From: JAVVUJ01 sp964582545
GTDB lineage: Bacteria; Bacillota; Clostridia; Peptostreptococcales; Anaerovoracaceae
Direction: 5' to 3'
Assembly: GCA_964582545.1 (NCBI GenBank)
Contig: CAZOSB010000022.1
Coordinates: forward strand, 1 to 41,434
Length of the DNA: 41,434 bases
Shown: positions 22,419-29,375 of the stretch, piece after piece
Layout of the letters: each line of letters opens with the position of its first letter
Numbering within the stretch: the first letter of the stretch is position 1
The notes under the pieces: model-generated
Told to the model about the DNA's origin: nothing
Seen by the model: the letters and a program-made list of their open reading frames with translations, nothing else
Database searches by the model: none
Made by a program: the position numbers and the translations under genes

Positions 22419-24083
22419 ATGAAAAGATCAAAGAGATTTGAAAAACTTGAGAAGATGCCCATTAACAAAGATGGTTTTTCCTATGAATGGGAAGATGTAG
22501 GGCTCATTACCATGGAATCTAAGAATGACCCAAAACCATCCATTAAAATTGAAAATGGTGCGATTGTTGAAATGGATGGTAAAAAGAAAGAGGATTTTGA
22601 TTCATTGGATATATTTATTTCTAAATATGGAATCAATATAGAAAATGCAGAAAAGACCATGGCTATGAATTCTCTTGACATCGCCAGAATGTTAGTGGAT
22701 ATTCATGTATCCAGAGAAGAAGTCGTTAAAGTTTGTACATCCTGCACGCCAGCCAAGATTGTTGACGTGGTCAATCATTTGAATGTGGTAGAAATGATGA
22801 TGGCTCAGATGAAAATGCGTGCCAGAAAAACCCCTGCAAACCAGGCTCATGCTACCAATTTGGACGATAATCCAGTCTTAATCGCAGCCGATGCGGCAGA
22901 GGAAGCCTTGAGGGGCTTCGCAGAGGTAGAAACCACTTGTGCTTTAGCTAGATATGCACCCTTTAACGCCATCGCCCTGATGTTAGGTGCGCAGACGGGA
23001 AGACCGGGAGTCTTAAACCAATGCTCCATGGAAGAAGCTACAGAACTGGAACTAGGTATGAGAGGGTTTACCTCCTATGCGGAAACTCTTTCTGTATACG
23101 GTACGGAAACCGTATTGGTGGATGGTGGAGATACAGCTTATTCCAAAGCATTTTTAGCTTCTGCGTACGCTTCCAGAGGAATCAAAATCAGATTTACTTC
23201 CGGAACGGGTTCGGAGGTTCTTATGGGAAATGCAGAACAGAAGAGTATGCTGTACTTGGAAACCAAATGCCTCTATCTGACAAAAGCCTGCGGTGTTCAG
23301 GGAATACAGAACGGATCCATCAATGCGATTCCGTTGGTGGCTGCGTTACCCAATGGATTCAGGGCTATGGCGGCGGAGTGCCTGATTGCATCCATGCTAA
23401 ATATTGAAGTGGCATCCGGAAATGACACCGCCTTCACACACTCTGATTTCAGAAGAGGGGTCAAGTTAGCCATGCAGCTAATGCCCGGTACTGACTATGT
23501 AACCTCAGGATTTGGCGGCATACCAAACTTAGACAACGTATTTGCCGGATCTAACGAGGATTGCGACGACTACGATGACTACTATACTTTACAGAGAGAC
23601 ATGAAAGTGGACGGAGGAATCAAACCTGTAAAAGAGGAAGAGGCCATTGCGGTGAGAAATAAAGCAGCAAAGATTCTCCAGACCGTATTCGCCGGATTGG
23701 GTCTTCCTGAAATAACAGATGAAGAGGTTGAGGCAGCCACTTATGCCTATTGTTATACGGATATGCCTGCTAGAAATAAGCCTGAAGATATGAAAGCTGC
23801 TTCAGACATGATGGAAAAAGGCGTTACGGGCTTCGACATCGTAAAAATACTCTATGAAAATGGATTTGAAGATGTGGCCGTAAATGTCATGAATATGTTG
23901 AAGCAACGTGTTATCGGTGACTATCTCCACACCTCTGCCATCATCGACGAAAACTTTAATGTTCACAGTGCTATAAACGATAGGAATGACTACATGGGTC
24001 CAGGCACAGGTTACAGGATGAGTGAGGAAAGATGGGCAGAAATCAAAGAGAAATTCAGCGCCTTGAAGCCTCAGGAAATATAG
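22419..24083 (+). CDS. AdoCbl-dependent diol/glycerol dehydratase-like large subunit, divergent (set 1)
   Basis: A 554-residue TIM-barrel subunit, the same length as PduC. Residues known to bind metal ion and substrate in the Klebsiella enzyme are kept with a +1 offset: Q142, H144 (ANQAHATN), E171, E222, Q297, D336 and S363. However, the substrate-side pocket differs: Klebsiella S301 is N302 here (QNGSINAIP), Q336 is T337 with A338 following (GNDTAFTHSD), and the SGYSA turn is SGFGGIP. These positions are where mutations in the Klebsiella enzyme broaden substrate range, so another substrate is likely. A strong GAAGGAGGG ribosome site precedes the ATG. It needs the medium and small subunits encoded next. 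Confidence 0.9.
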   Translation: MKRSKRFEKLEKMPINKDGFSYEWEDVGLITMESKNDPKPSIKIENGAIVEMDGKKKEDFDSLDIFISKYGINIENAEKTMAMNSLDIARMLVDIHVSREEVVKVCTSCTPAKIVDVVNHLNVVEMMMAQMKMRARKTPANQAHATNLDDNPVLIAADAAEEALRGFAEVETTCALARYAPFNAIALMLGAQTGRPGVLNQCSMEEATELELGMRGFTSYAETLSVYGTETVLVDGGDTAYSKAFLASAYASRGIKIRFTSGTGSEVLMGNAEQKSMLYLETKCLYLTKACGVQGIQNGSINAIPLVAALPNGFRAMAAECLIASMLNIEVASGNDTAFTHSDFRRGVKLAMQLMPGTDYVTSGFGGIPNLDNVFAGSNEDCDDYDDYYTLQRDMKVDGGIKPVKEEEAIAVRNKAAKILQTVFAGLGLPEITDEEVEAATYAYCYTDMPARNKPEDMKAASDMMEKGVTGFDIVKILYENGFEDVAVNVMNMLKQRVIGDYLHTSAIIDENFNVHSAINDRNDYMGPGTGYRMSEERWAEIKEKFSALKPQEI

Positions 24084-24100
24084 AAAGGAGGGAAGTGATC

Positions 24101-24649
24101 GTGAGCAGTATGACTATTAAAGAAATAGGTGTTGCCAAAAGAGGAGAAAATTCCGATGAAGTGATCATCGCCCTTTCACCTGCCTTTGGAGACAGACTAT
24201 CTACTACCATAACAGGATTAGAATTAAAGAGTGTATTGAAGGAAATCTGTGCAGGCATAGAGGAAGAAGGCTTAAAGTATCGGATGATAAAAGTCCATAA
24301 CTCCACAGATTTGGCCATCATGGCCAGCCAGGCTTCCAAACTTTCCGGTTCGGGAATTGCAATTGCCCTGCAATCCAGAGGCACCACCGTGATCCACCAA
24401 AAGGATTTAGTGCCATTGGATAATTTGGAGCTATTTCCCCAGTCTCCTTTATACGATGAAAGGATTTACAGGAAAATCGGTAAGAATGCGGCGAAATATG
24501 CAAAAGGTGAAAATCCCGAACCTGTGGAAATCTTAAATGACTACATGGTACCTTCAAAGTTCTTGGTTAAGTCTACCTTGCTTCATTTTAAAGAGGGTGA
24601 ATGCATGGATAAGAGCAAAAAAGCCACGGATATTGAAATACTACTGTAA
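24101..24649 (+). CDS. Diol dehydratase-like medium subunit (set 1)
   Basis: A 182-residue PduD-type subunit that completes the cobalamin-binding interface with the large subunit. Family motifs are VIIALSPAFGD, EEEGLKYRMIKVHNSTDLA, KLSGSGIAIALQSRGTTVIHQ and LVPLDNLELFPQSP. The lysine at the position of Klebsiella K135 (QSKGTT) is arginine here (QSRGTT), while the D112 and L148/N150 equivalents are kept. The GTG at 24101 is chosen because AAAGGAGG lies eight bases upstream. Starts further upstream would overlap the large-subunit gene. It lacks the N-terminal extension of about 40 residues that makes microcompartment-targeted PduD poorly soluble, in line with no shell genes here. Confidence 0.9.
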   Translation: MSSMTIKEIGVAKRGENSDEVIIALSPAFGDRLSTTITGLELKSVLKEICAGIEEEGLKYRMIKVHNSTDLAIMASQASKLSGSGIAIALQSRGTTVIHQKDLVPLDNLELFPQSPLYDERIYRKIGKNAAKYAKGENPEPVEILNDYMVPSKFLVKSTLLHFKEGECMDKSKKATDIEILL

Positions 24650-24717
24650 AGAGAAAGCAACTAGGAATGACTATAAAGACTATCATTATTTATTAATTAT
24701 CAAAAGGAGGTAATAAA

Positions 24718-26064
24718 ATGTCAGAAAAAAATGACGTCACTCTAAATGGAGATTCAGGTGCATTGAAAAAGGTCTTAAAGCCAATTCATCTATGGGCTAT
24801 CGCTGTAGGACTGGTTATTTCAGGAGATTATTACGGATTCAGCTATGGATTTGCAACTGGTGGACCTGTATCGTTTTTAGTTTCCTTTATTCCCGTTACA
24901 ATATTTTATGTAACATTTGTATTTTGCTACGTAGAGCTTGCAACAAGCATTCCCCATGCAGGAGGACCATCCGCTTATGCGAGAAAGGCAATGGGTACTT
25001 ATGCAGGATTTATTACAGGGTTCAGTGTATTGGTAGCCTTTATGATTTCTCCCTGTGCTGTAGCCATTACTACAGGCGCACTCATTCATTACTTATTCCC
25101 GTTCATTCCTGCTCTGTGGGCTACGGTAGGCTTTTTCTGCCTATTTGTTATCATCAACTTATTTGGTGTTGAATCATCATCTAAGATAGAATTGGTGGTA
25201 ACCATCGTATCCTTGGTGGGACTGGTCGTATACGCCGCAGTAGCTGCACCTCATTTTGAATCTGCGAATTTCTTTACTGACCCAGCATTTACCAATGGCT
25301 TTGCAGGTGTTGCAGGAGCGATGACCTTTGCAATGTGGTTCTATTTTGCCATAGATGGAGCTGCCATGAGTGCAGAAGAAATGGAAAACCCCAGAAAAGA
25401 TATTCCAAAAGGATATCTGTTGGCAATTTTAACCTTATTCTTTACATCTCTCATCGCCATCATTTTACCTGCGGGTATTGCAGATTACAAGGAAGTGGCC
25501 CAGGTGGACTTTCCTCTGGCAAAATCCTTGGAGTTAGCGTTAGGTGCGGATAGCATATGGCCTACAATCATCGCAGTGGTTGCGCTTTTCAGTATGGTGG
25601 CAAGCTTCCTGGGTATCGTAATCGGTTATTCTCGACAAGCATATGCAATGGGAAGAACGGGATATCTTCCACCGATTTTCAAGAAGATCAATAAACGAGG
25701 TTGCCCTCATATGGCGCTTTTGATTCCCGGTGCCGTTGCATTGGTAATGGCTATGTCCGGAGCAACAGCAGTAATGATTACCATTTCCGTCTTTGCGGCA
25801 ATTATCATGTATATCATGGTAGTAATCAGCACCATCGTCCTCAGACAAAAGGAGCCTAATTTAAGCAGACCATTTAAAGTGATTTATCCTTTGGTTCCCG
25901 TTGTTTCGTTGATTTTCGTATTGCTGCTTTTCTGTTGCGTGCTTATTTACAACTTAAATATCCTCATGTGGGTATTGGTGGTTTATGCTATTGCCTCTGT
26001 TTACTATTTTGCATACGGAAGGAAAAACATCCGTCCTTATGATGAAGAGTTTAACTTAGATTAA
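24718..26064 (+). CDS. APC-family permease resembling ethanolamine permease
   Basis: A 448-residue membrane transporter with about 12 helices of the amino acid/polyamine/organocation superfamily. The N-terminus LKPIHLWAIAVGLVISGDYYG, with GFATGGPVSFL and ELATSIPHAGGPSAYARKAMG, resembles the ethanolamine permease (Eat) subgroup more than general amino-acid permeases. FAIDGAAMSAEEMENPRKDIPKG is the typical cytoplasmic loop. AAAGGAGGTAATAAA precedes the ATG. It sits between the medium and small subunit genes of one dehydratase, which strongly suggests it imports that enzyme's substrate or a precursor. An amino-alcohol is plausible but unproven. Confidence 0.88.
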   Translation: MSEKNDVTLNGDSGALKKVLKPIHLWAIAVGLVISGDYYGFSYGFATGGPVSFLVSFIPVTIFYVTFVFCYVELATSIPHAGGPSAYARKAMGTYAGFITGFSVLVAFMISPCAVAITTGALIHYLFPFIPALWATVGFFCLFVIINLFGVESSSKIELVVTIVSLVGLVVYAAVAAPHFESANFFTDPAFTNGFAGVAGAMTFAMWFYFAIDGAAMSAEEMENPRKDIPKGYLLAILTLFFTSLIAIILPAGIADYKEVAQVDFPLAKSLELALGADSIWPTIIAVVALFSMVASFLGIVIGYSRQAYAMGRTGYLPPIFKKINKRGCPHMALLIPGAVALVMAMSGATAVMITISVFAAIIMYIMVVISTIVLRQKEPNLSRPFKVIYPLVPVVSLIFVLLLFCCVLIYNLNILMWVLVVYAIASVYYFAYGRKNIRPYDEEFNLD

Positions 26065-26080
26065 TTTTGGGAGGTATGCT

Positions 26081-26503
26081 GTGAATCAAAGACTAAACGC
26101 ACAAACGGATTATCCCTTGTACGAAAAGAGACCTGAGCTCATTAAAACCAGTACAGGAAAATCCGTGGACGATATCAACATCGACAATATTTTATCCGGA
26201 GCTATCAATCCCGGGGATTGTAGAATCAGTTCAGAGACCTTAGAGTATCAGGCACAAATTGAAGAGTCTGTAGGGAATCCTCAAATTGCTGCTAATTTTC
26301 GGAGGGCTGCGGAGATGACGAGAATTCCAGATAACAGAATATTGGAAATCTACAATTGTATGAGACCTCACGTGTCTACAAAACAAGAGCTACTGGATAT
26401 TGCACAAGAGCTGGAAACTAAATATGAGGCCCATATCAATGCTGATCTTTTAAGAGAGACCGCAGAGGTATATGAAGCCAGAAAAATGTTCAGAGAAGAA
26501 TAA
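26081..26503 (+). CDS. Diol dehydratase-like small subunit (set 1)
   Basis: A 140-residue PduE-type subunit, shorter than Klebsiella PddC (173) because the variable N-terminus is brief. Family features: DYPLYEKRPELIKTSTGKSVDDI, DCRISSETLEYQAQIEESVGNPQIAANFRRAAEMTRI, and the helical ending AHINADLLRETAEVYEARK. It stabilises the large-medium subunit core. The start is GTG at 26081 with GGGAGG eight bases upstream. Its separation from the medium subunit by the permease gene is unusual. It is 17 bp after the permease, so the order is co-transcribed. Confidence 0.9.
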   Translation: MNQRLNAQTDYPLYEKRPELIKTSTGKSVDDINIDNILSGAINPGDCRISSETLEYQAQIEESVGNPQIAANFRRAAEMTRIPDNRILEIYNCMRPHVSTKQELLDIAQELETKYEAHINADLLRETAEVYEARKMFREE

Positions 26504-26508
26504 ATTCT

Positions 26509-26538
26509 TAGCCTTGCCTATTTCTTTAGGCAAGGCTA
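26509..26538 (+). other. 12-bp stem-loop between small subunit and reactivase genes
   Basis: TAGCCTTGCCTA (26509-26520) and TAGGCAAGGCTA (26527-26538) form a perfect 12-bp hairpin with a 6-nt loop. No T-run follows, so it is more likely an mRNA-stabilising or processing structure, or a weak partial terminator, that sets the ratio of enzyme to reactivase. Confidence 0.65.
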
Positions 26539-26587
26539 TAATTAGTTAATACACAATTCAGCCGAGTGCATTTGAGCGAGGTGACAT

Positions 26588-28420
26588 ATGACTGAGTATA
26601 TAGCCGGTGTAGACATCGGAAACGCCACTACAGAAACAGCCTTAGGAAGGTTGGAGGAAGATAGAATTGTGGATTGCGTCAGCGGAATCTATAAGACTAC
26701 TGGGGTAAAAGGGACAAAGCAAAACTTGGTGGGGATTATCAACTCCTTGGAGGATGCCTTGAAAAGAAGAAACCTTTCCATGGATCAGCTATCCTTGATT
26801 CGAATTAATGAAGCAACACCAGTCATCGGTGACTTTGCTATGGAAACAATTACAGAAACCATAATAACGGAATCTACCCTAATCGGACATAATCCCGATA
26901 CGCCGGGCGGAGTAGGAATCGGTGTGGGAATTACAGTAGATATTTCTCAGTTGGTTGATCTACATGAACAGAGTAACCAAAGGTTTAAGGATCCCGTGGT
27001 TTTGGTAGTTTCAGATGAATATGAATATGATCGAGTCGCAGAGATCATCAACGGTGCGATAGCGTTTAATATAGAGGTTGTTGGCGCCATTCTCAGAAAA
27101 GATGATGGAGTGCTGGTGAGCAATCGCTTGAATAAGAACATCCCCATCCTAGATGAGGTGGAATATATTGAAAAAGTGCCACTAGGGATGAAATGTGCGG
27201 TAGAAGTAGCTCCTCAGGGATCCGGTGTAGATCTCCTATCCAATCCCTATGGGATAGCTACGGTGTTTGAACTGAACTCGGAGGAGACAAAACAGGTCGT
27301 CTACGTAGCAAAAGCCCTCATCGGAAATAGATCTGCCGTTGTAATCAAAACCCCCAAAGGAGATATTAAGGAAAGAAAAATTCCTGCCGGTCAATTGATT
27401 ATCCATGGACAGAAGCGAAACTATAAGGTGGAGATCGGTTCAGGAGCTGATGAGATTATGTCTGTAGTCAATAAAGCAGGCATCATCAAAGATGTTGAGG
27501 GGGAGAAAGGAACCAATGTAGGTGGTATGATTGAGAAGGTTCGAAACGAAATGGCCAAAATTATAGAAGATCACGCAGATGAGATCTCAATTAAAGATCT
27601 ATTTGCTATTAATACCATCGTACCCAGAGAGGTTTCCGGAAATCTTGCCAGGGAGTTTTCTATGGAGCAAGCGGTGGGTCTTGCTGCTATGGTAAAAACC
27701 AGAAGGTTACATATGGAAAAATTGGCGGAATTGCTCTCCGACAAGTTAAATATCCGGGTGGAAATCGGCGGCGTAGAAGGGGAAATGGCCATTAAAGGGG
27801 CATTAACCACTCCAGGAACCGGAAAGCCGCTGGTGGTGGTGGATATCGGGGCAGGTTCCACGGATGCCTGCGTTGTGGACAAAGACGGAGGGACCAAAGC
27901 GGTTCATTTGGCTGGTGCCGGAAACATGGTTACCATGATTATAGATGCGGAGTTGGGGTTAAACAGCTTCAATACGGCAGAAGAAATAAAAAAATATCCT
28001 TTAGCCAAGGTGGAATCTCTCTTTCACTTGCGGCATGAGGATGGCAGTGTGGAATTTTTCAAAGAACCTTTGGATAGTGGCGTTTTTGCCAGGGTGGTAC
28101 TGGTGACACCCTTTGGGTATAAACCTATAAAAACCACGAAATCGTTAGAACAGATTAAACAAACACGAAAAAGTGCTAAGGAGAAGGTGTTAGTAAGAAA
28201 TATTATACGGGCATTAGAAAATATATCCATAACCGGAAATGTCAACGAGTTTGAGCACGTGGTATTGGTGGGAGGTTCCTCCTTGGATTTTGAACTGGGA
28301 AACATGGTGACAGATGCTTTATCCTACCATGGAATTACGGCGGGAAAGGCAAATATTAGAGGCACGGAAGGTCCCAGAAACGCAGTGGCTACAGGTCTGT
28401 TATATAGCAGGGAGAGTTGA
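26588..28420 (+). CDS. ddrA: Diol dehydratase reactivase, large (ATPase) subunit
   Basis: A 610-residue protein, the same length as Klebsiella DdrA. It is an actin/Hsp70-fold ATPase chaperone that removes damaged cobalamin from inactivated dehydratase. Signature segments are YIAGVDIGNATTETALG (phosphate loop 1), RINEATPVIGDFAMETITET, VVDIGAGSTDACVV (phosphate loop 2), KYPLAKVESLFHLRHEDGSV, VLVGGSSLDFELG and GTEGPRNAVATGLL. GAGGTGA precedes the ATG at 26588. It is the only reactivase in the window and must serve one or more of three dehydratase sets. It overlaps nothing, with the small subunit two bases downstream. Confidence 0.95.
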   Translation: MTEYIAGVDIGNATTETALGRLEEDRIVDCVSGIYKTTGVKGTKQNLVGIINSLEDALKRRNLSMDQLSLIRINEATPVIGDFAMETITETIITESTLIGHNPDTPGGVGIGVGITVDISQLVDLHEQSNQRFKDPVVLVVSDEYEYDRVAEIINGAIAFNIEVVGAILRKDDGVLVSNRLNKNIPILDEVEYIEKVPLGMKCAVEVAPQGSGVDLLSNPYGIATVFELNSEETKQVVYVAKALIGNRSAVVIKTPKGDIKERKIPAGQLIIHGQKRNYKVEIGSGADEIMSVVNKAGIIKDVEGEKGTNVGGMIEKVRNEMAKIIEDHADEISIKDLFAINTIVPREVSGNLAREFSMEQAVGLAAMVKTRRLHMEKLAELLSDKLNIRVEIGGVEGEMAIKGALTTPGTGKPLVVVDIGAGSTDACVVDKDGGTKAVHLAGAGNMVTMIIDAELGLNSFNTAEEIKKYPLAKVESLFHLRHEDGSVEFFKEPLDSGVFARVVLVTPFGYKPIKTTKSLEQIKQTRKSAKEKVLVRNIIRALENISITGNVNEFEHVVLVGGSSLDFELGNMVTDALSYHGITAGKANIRGTEGPRNAVATGLLYSRES

Positions 28421-28421
28421 T

Positions 28422-28823
28422 ATGGAAAGAAACTCCCCCAAAATATATATATATGTTACAGAGCAAGCCGCCCCTTTCTGTAAACCTATGCAATTAGGGA
28501 TGGAAGAGGAAGGGATTGAATCCAACATAGTATCCATAGACCAAAAGCTGGGAATACAGGAGCTTCAAGATATATGTTTGGAACAATGTGTATCTGGTCC
28601 TATGGGAATTGCCATTGTATTCAGGGAAGACATTAAAATCTATGTAAAAGGGTTGGCTGCAAAGCCACTTTTTACGTATGATTTACCCTTAGAAGTTTGG
28701 GGTGAAAAAAAACTGTTTCTAATTGGAAAAAATGCGGCTAGATTTGTAAAAAGAAAACCCTTTTTAGAAGTGGATAAACCGATGAAAGCGGAGGAAGGTG
28801 AAGCCTATGAAACTATACAGTAA
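28422..28823 (+). CDS. ddrB: Diol dehydratase reactivase, small subunit
   Basis: A 133-residue PduH/DdrB-like protein. Its fold mimics the dehydratase medium subunit so that it can swap with it during reactivation. IYIYVTEQAAPFCKPMQLG, MEEEGIESNIVSID (compare LGIEEEGIP in PduH), AAKPLFTYDLPLE and FLIGKNAARFVKRKPF match the family. The ATG at 28422 is chosen because it follows the ddrA stop (TGATATG) with GGGAGAG upstream. Longer in-frame starts run inside ddrA. The heterotetramer DdrA2-DdrB2 is the known active form. Confidence 0.85.
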   Translation: MERNSPKIYIYVTEQAAPFCKPMQLGMEEEGIESNIVSIDQKLGIQELQDICLEQCVSGPMGIAIVFREDIKIYVKGLAAKPLFTYDLPLEVWGEKKLFLIGKNAARFVKRKPFLEVDKPMKAEEGEAYETIQ

Positions 28824-29016
28824 AGGGATTGTCAACGGTGACATACAAACTCAATACGGCATGAAAGCAGAGGAAGAATTCATTAAAAAGGGCGTGTCTA
28901 CATTGTCCTTTCCACTTCGATGGGAGGAGGCCCCGGAAGGAACCCAAAGCTTTGCTCTGACATTTGAGGGTCACATCCTTCAACAAGCGGTACTTAAAGG
29001 AAAATATGGACAGTAA
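28807..29016 (+). CDS. Truncated YbhB/YbcL (PEBP)-like protein
   Basis: A 69-residue reading frame that matches only the start of Raf-kinase-inhibitor-like YbhB/YbcL proteins: MKLYSKGIVNGDIQTQYG and LSFPLRWEEAPEGTQSFALTFE. The family is usually about 150 residues and continues with a D-P-D/GxxWxHW ligand site that is missing here. The end (QQAVLKGKYGQ) is unrelated and overlaps the next gene by 11 bp. It overlaps ddrB by 17 bp and has GGAAGG seven bases before the ATG. It may be a decayed remnant or a trimmed gene kept as a coupling cistron. I cannot tell which. Confidence 0.6.
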   Translation: MKLYSKGIVNGDIQTQYGMKAEEEFIKKGVSTLSFPLRWEEAPEGTQSFALTFEGHILQQAVLKGKYGQ

Positions 29017-29368
29017 CTTGAAAGAAAAGGCTTTGAATCAAGCAAAAAAAGAAATAGAGGATTTTTATAAGGCCTGGAATAAGAAGCATTTCCCCAAGGG
29101 TCTAAAAAATGCGAAAGTCACTATCTATGATGATATGATAGTGATTTTAGGTTATGAATTTTTAACATATATAGAAGAATCTATTTTAGATGATGAGTAC
29201 AGTCGACAAGCTGTTTTCCATACTCGCAAGAAATTATGTCATAAATTTTTTCCTATTTTAAGCAAGAACATTGAATTGATTACCAATAGAACGGTGGAGC
29301 AATATTACGTAGACTTTTCTTTAGAGAATAATTCCACCTGCATGATGATATTTTTGAATAAGGAGTAG
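29006..29368 (+). CDS. DUF2294/MpsC-like protein
   Basis: A 120-residue soluble protein of the DUF2294 (PF10057) type. KKEIEDFYKAWNKKHFPKGLKNAKVTIYDDMIVILGYEFLT is the conserved N-terminal two-thirds, followed by a C-terminal helix-strand with YYVDFSLENNSTCMMIFL. In some Firmicutes a family member, MpsC, belongs to a sodium-linked membrane potential system, but most homologues are uncharacterised. The ATG at 29006 has AAGGA upstream and overlaps the truncated PEBP frame. It is 7 bp before the second large-subunit gene, so it is in the dehydratase operon. Role there unknown. Confidence 0.75.
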   Translation: MDSNLKEKALNQAKKEIEDFYKAWNKKHFPKGLKNAKVTIYDDMIVILGYEFLTYIEESILDDEYSRQAVFHTRKKLCHKFFPILSKNIELITNRTVEQYYVDFSLENNSTCMMIFLNKE

Positions 29369-29375
29369 AGGACTA

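Noticed and set aside
26509..26538. Intrinsic terminator after the small subunit gene
   Set aside because: The stem is good, but there is no T-run and the reactivase gene follows at once.
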